From contig QMLL01000153.1 of assembly GCA_003646715.1 (NCBI GenBank), positions 1 to 5,257 of the forward strand: a stretch of DNA of 5,257 nucleotides, written 5' to 3'. The notes beneath the pieces are model-generated. The model had not been told where the DNA came from and made no database searches. It saw nothing but the letters and a program-made list of their open reading frames with translations. Numbering within the stretch: position 1 is the stretch's first letter; each line of letters begins with the position of its first letter. The DNA comes from Deltaproteobacteria bacterium (GTDB taxonomy: Bacteria > Desulfobacterota > Syntrophobacteria > B119-G9). Shown piece after piece: positions 1 through 5,257 of this stretch. Made by a program: the position numbers and the translations under genes.

Positions 1-596
1 ATTATCAAACCTGCCATAACAAGGTTAACCAGTACGTCCCCTCTAAAACCCATTAAGCTATCCGAAAAAGTACTGAATCCAGCGTTACAAAAGGCACTGA
101 TAGCCTGAAAGATAGAATGAAAAATAGCTGTACTTAAGGGAAATATCTTTCTGAAACGTAGGAACAGAAGAGCCGAACCCGCAGCTTCAACAGTCATGGT
201 AAAAATTACTATTAATTTCAGTAGACTGTAAATATCCACTCCAGCTCCCGAAGTGAATGTATCCCTTACTACCTTTATATTTGTGAACGATACTCGTCCC
301 CGAAGAACTACCAAAAAAATGGTAGAAAGGGTCATTATTCCCAGACCACCGAATTGAATGAGTGTAAGAATCACAATTTGTCCGAATCTGGTAAACCTCG
401 TAGCCGTATCTACAACAATCAACCCGGTAACACATACGGCGGAAGTGGAAGTAAAGAGGCAGTCCACCCACGATATAGGGGTGACAGTAGCAAAAGGCAG
501 CTTTAACAGGCACGTTCCAATCAAAATTGCCAGAAGGAAGCTTAAGACTGTGAGCCTGAAAGGCGTTAGAAATTCATTCAACGCTCTGAACAACAT
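1..596 (-). CDS. ktrB: KtrB/TrkH-family potassium uptake channel subunit, N-terminal part (cut by the left window edge)
   Basis: This is the ion-conducting membrane subunit of a Ktr/Trk-type K+ uptake system, which in this family works with a cytoplasmic RCK-domain subunit (KtrA/TrkA) not seen here. The visible 198 residues cover nearly two of the four M1-P-M2 repeats. They are M1 about 14-33, the first pore loop 48-59 with the filter TSAVCVTGL (51-59), M2 about 71-98, the next M1 about 122-148, and the second pore loop with SAFCNAGFS (167-175). The next helix begins near 187 and runs off the window. The first filter lies close to the N-terminus, so the two extra leading helices of true TrkH are absent, which favours KtrB-type. 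The first in-frame ATG is at 594-596, 39 bases after the nth stop and in the same frame as nth. A TTG directly after it (591-593) has better SD spacing and may be the real start. Family assignment is secure; KtrB versus TrkH naming is inference. Confidence 0.93.
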   Translation of the reverse strand, partial: MLFRALNEFLTPFRLTVLSFLLAILIGTCLLKLPFATVTPISWVDCLFTSTSAVCVTGLIVVDTATRFTRFGQIVILTLIQFGGLGIMTLSTIFLVVLRGRVSFTNIKVVRDTFTSGAGVDIYSLLKLIVIFTMTVEAAGSALLFLRFRKIFPLSTAIFHSIFQAISAFCNAGFSTFSDSLMGFRGDVLVNLVMAGLI

Positions 597-598
597 TA

Positions 599-604
599 CC
601 TCCC
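599..604 (-). promoter_or_regulatory. Ribosome binding site of the KtrB-type gene
   Basis: GGGAGG on the minus strand ends only two bases before the ATG at 594-596 but five bases before the adjacent TTG codon at 591-593. The short spacing to ATG is unusual and leaves the choice of start open by one codon. Confidence 0.7.
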
Positions 605-635
605 AAATACCAGCTCTCGTTTTCCCAGGGCACGC

Positions 636-1316
636 TCAACGACTTCTACCAACTCCATACTTGGCACACAACTTCTCGACGTCGCACTTACTACACCAGG
701 GGGATACAGGTTGGCAAACCTTTTGTCCAAAAGGGACCAAAAGATCATTAATTTCAATCCAGTATTCCCGAGGCAACAATTTCTTTAGTTCTTTTTCTGT
801 TTGTTCTGGTGTCTTTGTATTGATCCAGCCCAGCCTGTTGGATATCCTGTGAACGTGAGTATCCACACAGATTGCAGGAACCCCAAACCCTTTTGACAGT
901 ACCAGGTTTGCGGTCTTACGTCCTACTCCGGGCAAGCTCACAAGCAGGTCAAAATCTGCGGGTACTCTTCCACCAAATCTTTGTAACAACTGCTCACACA
1001 TCCGATGCAAGTTTTTCGCTTTCGTTTTGTAAAATCCAACAGGGTATATGAGGCGCTCGAGTTCTGTCACAGGCACATTGAGCAACTCCTCCGGAGAATT
1101 AGCTCTGGCAAAAAGTCGCGCACTGGCAGCGCTGGTCACTTCGTCTTTGGTTCTCAAAGACAAAACGCAGGAAACCAACACATGAAATGGGCTTTTATAT
1201 TCTTCGCTTATCTTGGTGACAGACGCATCGCCCCATTTATTTCTGCAACTCAACAGAATACGAACTATTTCCAGAACTTTCCCGTTTTCAATATCCAGGA
1301 AACAGGTCTCAACCAT
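636..1316 (-). CDS. nth: Endonuclease III (DNA glycosylase/AP lyase, [4Fe-4S])
   Basis: This is a base-excision repair enzyme that removes oxidised pyrimidines and cleaves the abasic site by beta-elimination. All family hallmarks are visible in the 226 residues. The helix-hairpin-helix LPGVGRKTA lies at 128-136 with catalytic Lys134, and VDTHVHR at 151-157 carries catalytic Asp152. The 18-residue Lys-to-Asp spacing equals that of E. coli Nth (K120/D138). The C-terminal iron-sulfur ligands C201-x6-C208-x2-C211-x5-C217 match the canonical spacing exactly. The N-terminal motif reads SLRTKD (53-58), where E. coli has SAQATD. Length is near the E. coli 211, with about a dozen extra N-terminal residues. 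The ATG follows the kinase stop after one further TAG codon. The nearest SD-like GAGGG is about 12 bases upstream, so translation probably depends partly on coupling to the kinase gene. It is the middle gene of a likely operon. Confidence 0.96.
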   Translation of the reverse strand: MVETCFLDIENGKVLEIVRILLSCRNKWGDASVTKISEEYKSPFHVLVSCVLSLRTKDEVTSAASARLFARANSPEELLNVPVTELERLIYPVGFYKTKAKNLHRMCEQLLQRFGGRVPADFDLLVSLPGVGRKTANLVLSKGFGVPAICVDTHVHRISNRLGWINTKTPEQTEKELKKLLPREYWIEINDLLVPFGQKVCQPVSPWCSKCDVEKLCAKYGVGRSR

Positions 1317-1319
1317 CTA

Positions 1320-4271
1320 CTAGTTCTTCCCTCGCTTTTTGAGCACCCGGGAACAGAATCTCAATAGCACTTCAGTGGAAAAAGGTTTTTCCAAAAACAC
1401 CGCATCCCACTCGAGGAGGTCTTTCTGAACCAGTATATCCTCCGTGTAACCGGAAGTATAAATAATTTTCATGTCGGGAAAATCCTCCTTCAACTTTTCG
1501 GCAAGCTCTGTTCCACTCATTCCAGGCATGATCAAATCGGCAATCAAAAGATCAACTTTTATGTTCTGCTCGTTTAAGATTTTTGTCGCTTCCTCAGCAC
1601 TCTGTGCTGTATAAACCCTGTACCCCTCTCTCTTTAACACAAAAGACATAATATCGAGGATAGCAATCTCGTCTTCAACTACAAGTATGGTGATGGCCTG
1701 AGGCAATTCGGGTTTTTCGTATAGTGGAGGCCTTTCCCTTTTCTCTATTTCTACCGGCTCTAGAACTCTCGGAAAGTAAATGTAAAACTTACTACCTTTC
1801 CCCGGCTCACTTTCCACTTCAATGCTTCCGCCAATCTGTTTGACTATCCCATAAACCGTCGACAAACCCAGTCCCGTACCTTTTCCAGGTGGTTTGGTGG
1901 TATAAAAAGGATCAAATATCTTGCCTAGAATCTTTTCGTCCATTCCACAGCCGGTATCAGCTACAACCAGACATGCACGATTGTCATCTGCTCGCCCTTC
2001 TCTTCCTTGAGGATGAAAATGTACTGAAGCACTATCAGTAACGCAAACCTTTATCTTTCCTCCACCTGGCATCGCATCTCGAGCATTTAACACCACGTTC
2101 ATTATAACCTGTTCGATTTGCGACGGATCCGCCTGAATATAGATGGCTTCCTCAGGGGCTTCCACGTCGAATTCTATATTCTCACTGATAACACTCCTGA
2201 GCATTCCTTCCATGTCTCTCACAATCTTGGCGAGATCTATCGTATGAGGTCTCACAACGCGTTTCCTGCTCAAATTGAGCAGCTGTTTGGTAAGTCGTGA
2301 ACCTCTCCTTGCACCGGATAAAATCTGTTTAAGAATACTGTAACTATCGCTTCCCTTATCCACAGTCTCAATTGCCAGTTCTGTCAGCCCGATTATTCCT
2401 GTTAGCAGATTGTTAAAATCATGAGCAACTCCGCCGCTCAAACGACCGATAGCTTCCATCTTTTGTGCATGAAAAAGCTGCTCCTGCAGTTCCCTTCTCT
2501 CTTTCTCAATCTCCAATCTTTCTGTTATGTCTTCAGCAAACAACACGTATCCCAACAACTCGCCTTCATTGTTGGTAATCCCAGATATCCGACAAGAAAA
2601 ATAGTGTGGCTTCCCGTTACCTTCCTTTTCAATCGTGAAGTCATAGACCTTTTTGTTTTCTACGCTTTCTCTCGCAGTAAGAAAGTGTTCCTTTAAATTG
2701 CCAAACCCACCGGTGAGTTTTTCCAGACTCTCACCTTTAGCCAGGGCTGATGAATTCCCAAATATTCTCTCTGCTTCTTTGTTGAAATATGTTATCTCTA
2801 GATTCGGATCAGTTGTTAGAATTCCGTATCCGGATGCACTCTCTAATACTGCTTCAAGGTGCGCACGGCTTTCTTCGAGAGCCCACTCGTATTTTTTCAT
2901 CTCTGAGATGTCTTCCACAATACCTATTCCACCTATGATTTCGCCATCCTTGTTGTACATGGGCGCCAGAGTAGTAGAAGACCATATTTTTGCATCAGTT
3001 GTTGTAGCTTCATATAAACCATAGTACTTAGAACGTTGACCTTTCAATGCTGCTTCTATATGAGGAATAATTTCTTTATGCCTAAGTTCACGCAAATTGA
3101 TGCCGAGAAGTGCCTCTTTCGGGGCTCCAATCATATTACAAATACTTTGGTTACATTCTACGACACGCAGGTCCGTATCAAAAACGAAAATACCCGCAGG
3201 AGATTGCTCGAACAGAGTTTTATATTTATTTTTCGATAACATCAATTCTTCGTTAAAACTGGCAATCTTTTCCAGCAGGCTATTAAAACCCTTCACAAGT
3301 ATTCCCAGTTCGTCTTCATCACCATATGCAGGCAACCTCCTGGATAGATCTTTACTTTTTGCAATTTCTTCCACCTCGGAAGTTAATTGATCAAGTTTTG
3401 AGAAAATAAGGCGCTTCAGCTGCCACAAAAGTACACCTCCCACCAAAACACCCAACGTAATGGCAGCAAGTATGGCCAGATGAGCACTTGTGGTCCCGTA
3501 TTTTATTATTTTTCTTGGAAGGGAGAATTCCAGGTCAAGGGAGGGGTTTCCAAATACATCATTGATATATATTTTCGGTGTACAGGTGCTGTCGCGCAGT
3601 AAAACATCATAACCCCTCGAAATGAGAGATGACTCCTTAACTCCACCTTCAATATGAACCAATTTAACCTTGTGGCCGATTATCCTTGATATCTTATCTT
3701 TCAGTGCATCATCAATTTTTCTACCTATCACAAGCACTCCATTTTGAGGACCACTATCGTCAGATCTCAAAATCGGCCTGGCAGCTACTATATAAAAACC
3801 ATTTTCCATGAAAATCACGCCAGAACTGTGTTTTCCTCCGCTGCATTCCTGAACCAATTTTCTCAGCAGTTGCCACTTTTCGGTGGGAACCAGTTCGTCG
3901 ATGGGTTCCTTGGAACTTCCGGAAGCCTGATAGTATACTATTTTCGCGCCATTATCAGTTATCAGTACAAAGCTAAGGCCCATATCCGAGAGGATTGAGG
4001 GGGTCATATTTTCTTTGATGAACTCTTTGTCCCTTTCATTTACATAAACATAAATTCGATCCCAGCTAGCCCAGTCATAGGCCAGAGCATCCAGATTCTC
4101 TATCTCGAGATCAAGTACTCGTAAGGCCAGAGTTGAACTTTCTCGGATATGTTCATGTTCGAGCTGGTGGAAGCCCTTTACTACGAAGAATTCTGTTGTG
4201 AGACTGTAGACCAAGATAAAAGCAAATAATGTTACGGAAAAGGTGATTAAAAGCTTCTTTTTGATGCCCAA
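1320..4271 (-). CDS. Membrane-bound hybrid histidine kinase: CHASE4-HAMP-PAS-PAS-HisKA-HATPase-REC
   Basis: This is a 983-residue two-component sensor. Helix TM1 (about 6-30) and TM2 (about 263-285) enclose an extracytoplasmic domain whose AYDWASWDRIY (64-74) resembles the conserved start of CHASE4 sensor domains. HAMP follows at about 286-340, then PAS at about 346-458 (ends GIGIVEDISEMKK) and a second PAS at about 469-588 (ends LFAEDITERLE). The HisKA box GGVAHDFNN (613-621) carries phospho-acceptor His617. ATPase motifs are the N box around Asn729, G1 DTGCGM (772-777), F box FDPFYTTK (786-793) and G2 GKGTGLGLS (796-804). The receiver starts near 861 with Glu866/Asp867, phospho-acceptor Asp912 (ADLIMPGMSG), Thr939 and Lys962. 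All catalytic residues are intact. No output domain follows the receiver, so phosphate probably moves to another protein or the receiver tunes the kinase. The start is TTG with a strong SD, and the next Met is residue 89. The ligand is unknown. It is first in a likely operon with nth and the K+ channel gene. Confidence 0.95.
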   Translation of the reverse strand: MGIKKKLLITFSVTLFAFILVYSLTTEFFVVKGFHQLEHEHIRESSTLALRVLDLEIENLDALAYDWASWDRIYVYVNERDKEFIKENMTPSILSDMGLSFVLITDNGAKIVYYQASGSSKEPIDELVPTEKWQLLRKLVQECSGGKHSSGVIFMENGFYIVAARPILRSDDSGPQNGVLVIGRKIDDALKDKISRIIGHKVKLVHIEGGVKESSLISRGYDVLLRDSTCTPKIYINDVFGNPSLDLEFSLPRKIIKYGTTSAHLAILAAITLGVLVGGVLLWQLKRLIFSKLDQLTSEVEEIAKSKDLSRRLPAYGDEDELGILVKGFNSLLEKIASFNEELMLSKNKYKTLFEQSPAGIFVFDTDLRVVECNQSICNMIGAPKEALLGINLRELRHKEIIPHIEAALKGQRSKYYGLYEATTTDAKIWSSTTLAPMYNKDGEIIGGIGIVEDISEMKKYEWALEESRAHLEAVLESASGYGILTTDPNLEITYFNKEAERIFGNSSALAKGESLEKLTGGFGNLKEHFLTARESVENKKVYDFTIEKEGNGKPHYFSCRISGITNNEGELLGYVLFAEDITERLEIEKERRELQEQLFHAQKMEAIGRLSGGVAHDFNNLLTGIIGLTELAIETVDKGSDSYSILKQILSGARRGSRLTKQLLNLSRKRVVRPHTIDLAKIVRDMEGMLRSVISENIEFDVEAPEEAIYIQADPSQIEQVIMNVVLNARDAMPGGGKIKVCVTDSASVHFHPQGREGRADDNRACLVVADTGCGMDEKILGKIFDPFYTTKPPGKGTGLGLSTVYGIVKQIGGSIEVESEPGKGSKFYIYFPRVLEPVEIEKRERPPLYEKPELPQAITILVVEDEIAILDIMSFVLKREGYRVYTAQSAEEATKILNEQNIKVDLLIADLIMPGMSGTELAEKLKEDFPDMKIIYTSGYTEDILVQKDLLEWDAVFLEKPFSTEVLLRFCSRVLKKRGKN

Positions 4272-4276
4272 TTTAA

Positions 4277-4283
4277 CCTCACC
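4277..4283 (-). promoter_or_regulatory. Ribosome binding site deciding the TTG start of the kinase
   Basis: GGTGAGG on the minus strand sits five bases before the TTG codon at 4269-4271. TM1 follows immediately in the protein and no in-frame ATG occurs for 88 codons, so the non-ATG start is well supported. Confidence 0.8.
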
Positions 4284-4302
4284 CCCGTGTTTCAGCAGGT
4301 TC

Positions 4303-4314
4303 GAACTAAAGTTC
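4303..4314. repeat. Short dyad GAACT-AA-AGTTC upstream of the kinase
   Basis: This is a perfect 5-bp inverted repeat around a two-base centre. It lies about 30 bases before the kinase start and overlaps a second palindrome, GTTCGAAC, at 4299-4306. The loop would be too short for a stable hairpin, so if it is functional it is more likely a binding site for a dimeric regulator. It may also be chance. Confidence 0.35.
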
Positions 4315-4366
4315 TTAACATGGAAACTTATGCAACGTGCGGAGATATAAAGGACACATGAATTTA

Positions 4367-4393
4367 ATTACACGTTCAACACCCATATGTCAA
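4367..4393 (-). promoter_or_regulatory. Candidate sigma-70-type promoter for the kinase-nth-ktrB operon
   Basis: A perfect TTGACA box (4388-4393) is followed on the minus strand by TGTAAT (4367-4372, five of six consensus bases). The spacer is only 15 bases, shorter than the usual 16-18, which weakens the call. It would give a leader of roughly 90 bases before the TTG start, including the dyad at 4303-4314. Confidence 0.35.
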
Positions 4394-4418
4394 AAATTCA
4401 TCAACAAGAGAGAACGCT

Positions 4419-4432
4419 TGGAAAAATTTCCA
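4419..4432. repeat. Dyad TGGAAA-AA-TTTCCA upstream of the MarC-family gene
   Basis: This 6-bp inverted repeat around a two-base AA centre lies about 57 bases before the ATG of the plus-strand gene. It is operator-like in size. It shares the two-base AA centre, but not the arm sequence, with the dyad near the kinase. A function is possible but unproven. Confidence 0.35.
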
Positions 4433-4479
4433 GTAAATGATAACTATGTGCAACATGAGACACAAAATTATTGCCTGGA

Positions 4480-4485
4480 AAGGAG
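4480..4485 (+). promoter_or_regulatory. Ribosome binding site of the MarC-family gene
   Basis: AAGGAG lies four bases before the ATG at 4490. This site, plus the fact that the first membrane segment typical of the family begins right after this Met, decides the start in favour of 4490 over the in-frame GTG at 4337 and ATG at 4358. Confidence 0.8.
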
Positions 4486-4489
4486 AGCT

Positions 4490-5119
4490 ATGGAGAGCCT
4501 CCTAAAAGACATTTTCATCGTAACAGCAACTCTATTTTTTATTGTGGATCCTGTTGGAGCTGTGCCATCTTTTTTAGCATTAACCGCTGAAGATGACCAG
4601 TCAAAACGACGGACTACAGCAAGAAAAGCGTCAACTTACTGTTTTGTGATACTTATAGCATTTTGTCTGACAGGTAAGTATATATTTAGAATCTTTGGCA
4701 TAGGTCTTCCGGCATTCAGGATCGCAGGCGGAGTAGTACTGGGCTTGGTAGGGCTTGACATGCTGAGAGCTTACAGAACCACTCAGGAAGGCAAAATAGA
4801 ATTTCTGGAAGCCGCCGAAAAGGACGATGTTGCGGTAACCCCCCTGGCTATTCCCATGCTGGCAGGTCCTGGTGCCCTTTCCACTGTGATGATGTTTTCC
4901 GCACCGGAACTATCGATAGAAAAAGCGTTCATTGTTTGCATGGGGATTTTTGCAACGTGCTGCCTGACCTACATTGTTCTGAGCATGGCAAACAAAATCA
5001 ACAGTCTGCTTGGGAAGACCGGAACGCGCATCCTTACACGAATCATGGGGTTAATAATACTTGCGGTAGCAGCGCAATACTTTCTGGACGGACTGAAAGA
5101 AGCAAAGCTTTTGGGCTAG
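4490..5119 (+). CDS. MarC/SnatA (NAAT) family integral membrane protein
   Basis: This 209-residue protein has the usual length and layout of the MarC family, with about six membrane segments near residues 7-29, 49-69, 74-95, 115-137, 143-167 and 184-202. The N-terminal motif IVDPVGAVPSFLAL (18-31) and the central motif VTPLAIPMLAGPGALSTV (116-133) are the two conserved repeats of the family. Family knowledge: MarC was wrongly linked to multiple antibiotic resistance, and relatives such as archaeal SnatA move small neutral amino acids (glycine, alanine). Substrate here is not shown by the sequence. It stands alone on the plus strand, divergent from the kinase operon, and may share regulatory sites with it. 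A tRNA follows 60 bases downstream. I see no intrinsic terminator after the TAG stop. The family call is firm; an amino acid transport role is inference. Confidence 0.93.
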   Translation: MESLLKDIFIVTATLFFIVDPVGAVPSFLALTAEDDQSKRRTTARKASTYCFVILIAFCLTGKYIFRIFGIGLPAFRIAGGVVLGLVGLDMLRAYRTTQEGKIEFLEAAEKDDVAVTPLAIPMLAGPGALSTVMMFSAPELSIEKAFIVCMGIFATCCLTYIVLSMANKINSLLGKTGTRILTRIMGLIILAVAAQYFLDGLKEAKLLG

Positions 5120-5140
5120 AGCGCGAAAATTTTAGACACC

Positions 5141-5169
5141 TTGACACTATGTTAGAAAGTTGTTAGAAG
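5141..5169 (+). promoter_or_regulatory. Probable promoter of tRNA-Pro
   Basis: A perfect TTGACA (5141-5146) is followed after exactly 17 bases by TAGAAG (5164-5169, four of six consensus bases). The predicted transcription start falls near 5176-5177, just before the tRNA at 5180. This is the best promoter in the window and gives the tRNA its own transcription independent of the upstream gene. Confidence 0.7.
5150..5168 (+). repeat. Direct repeat TGTTAGAA, two copies 11 bases apart
   Basis: TGTTAGAA occurs at 5150-5157 and 5161-5168, about one helical turn apart, within the spacer and -10 region of the tRNA promoter. It could be a regulator site, an alternative -10 or chance duplication. Confidence 0.5.
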
Positions 5170-5179
5170 TAAAAACAGT

Positions 5180-5257
5180 CGGGACGTGGCGCAGTCTGGC
5201 TAGCGCACCTGAATGGGGTTCAGGGGGTCGGAGGTTCAAATCCTCTCGTCCCGACCA
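5180..5257 (+). tRNA. trnP(ggg): tRNA-Pro (anticodon GGG)
   Basis: The 78-base gene folds into a full cloverleaf. The acceptor stem is CGGGACG/CGTCCCG (5180-5186 with 5247-5253). The D stem is GCGC/GCGC, and the anticodon stem CCTGA/TCAGG encloses the loop ATGGGGT. The T stem GGAGG/CCTCT has one G-U pair and loop TTCAAAT. Discriminator A and an encoded CCA end the gene. The anticodon GGG at 5215-5217 reads CCC and CCU proline codons, and G37 follows it as expected. The C1-G72 pair and overall sequence match the bacterial tRNA-Pro pattern (compare E. coli proL). The CCA coincides with the right edge of the window. Confidence 0.97.

Larger units (their letters stand above)
4272..4489. other. 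Divergent intergenic region between the kinase operon and the MarC-family gene
   Basis: This 218-base region separates two oppositely directed genes and must hold the promoters for both, unless the plus gene has a distant one. It contains ribosome binding sites at both ends, two short inverted repeats and a TTGACA box on the minus strand. I see no RNA gene, no clear riboswitch and no clear sigma-70 promoter for the plus strand. TATAAA at 4346-4351 lacks a -35 partner. The plus frame leading into the MarC-family gene is open from a GTG at 4337, but the 51 codons there do not look like part of that family. Confidence 0.7.

Noticed and set aside
187..513. Minus-strand 108-codon frame inside the K+ channel gene
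   Set aside because: It lies in another frame of the KtrB-type gene, whose pore-loop motifs are clear. The product is rich in Tyr, His, Ser and Cys without pattern, typical of an out-of-frame reading.
358..852. Plus-strand open frame of 164 codons across the ktrB-nth junction
   Set aside because: It is antisense to two genes with clear family motifs, shows no recognisable domain, and ends in ordinary coding sequence of nth. It is a shadow frame.
1005..1367. Plus-strand 120-codon frame opposite nth and the kinase end
   Set aside because: It is antisense to confirmed coding sequence, with no family motif.
2118..3998. Several plus-strand frames of 60-123 codons opposite the kinase
   Set aside because: All lie antisense to an intact kinase with all catalytic motifs. 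None shows a domain.
4418..4446. TTGGAA-17-TAACTA as a promoter for the MarC-family gene
   Set aside because: The -35 is acceptable but the -10 matches the consensus at only two positions; too weak to annotate.
5100..5140. Possible intrinsic terminator after the MarC-family gene
   Set aside because: AAAGCTTT and AAAATTTT are AT-only or nearly AT-only palindromes. There is no GC-rich stem followed by a T run, so I do not call a terminator.
4936..5166. Plus-strand 76-codon frame overlapping the MarC-family 3' end
   Set aside because: It is an alternative frame of the MarC-family gene that overlaps the tRNA promoter. No support for expression.
1..5257. CRISPR arrays, insertion sequences, phage or toxin-antitoxin genes
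   Set aside because: No spaced direct repeats, transposase motifs, terminal inverted repeats or paired small genes are visible on either strand.

Overview
The window looks like ordinary bacterial chromosome: protein-coding genes with Shine-Dalgarno (SD) sites, a hybrid two-component kinase, and a tRNA with an encoded CCA end. Base composition is moderate and slightly AT-rich by eye. The use of a TTG start and the family mix (KtrB-type K+ channel subunit, Nth with an LRTKD motif, CHASE4 hybrid kinase, MarC-family membrane protein) would fit an anaerobic or thermophilic lineage such as Synergistota, Thermotogota or Deltaproteobacteria. That placement is an inference and I cannot fix the taxon from the sequence.

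Layout. Bases 1-4271 hold three genes on the minus strand, read right to left. They are a large membrane-bound hybrid histidine kinase (1320-4271), endonuclease III (nth, 636-1316) and the N-terminal part of a KtrB/TrkH-type potassium uptake subunit (1-596, continuing off the left edge). The kinase stop and the nth start are separated by one extra stop codon only. The nth-ktrB gap is 39 bases. No terminator is visible between them, so they probably form one transcription unit. All three genes happen to lie in the same reading frame.

Bases 4272-4489 are a divergent intergenic region with two short dyads, one weak promoter candidate for the kinase side, and good ribosome binding sites at both ends. 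From 4490 the plus strand carries a MarC/SnatA-family membrane protein. A promoter with a perfect TTGACA box and a tRNA-Pro(GGG) follow, and the tRNA's CCA forms the last three bases of the window.

How the genes might work together. The kinase has an extracytoplasmic CHASE4 sensor, HAMP, two PAS domains, a kinase core and a C-terminal receiver without an output domain. It therefore needs an external phosphotransfer protein or response regulator, which is not in the window. Its likely co-transcription with a K+ uptake subunit raises the possibility of an osmotic or ionic stress unit that also carries a DNA repair gene. This is only context-based. I found no CRISPR array, phage gene, insertion sequence or clearly new system here. 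The most unusual points are the kinase-nth-ktrB arrangement with tandem UAG codons at the first junction and the dyads in the divergent promoter region.
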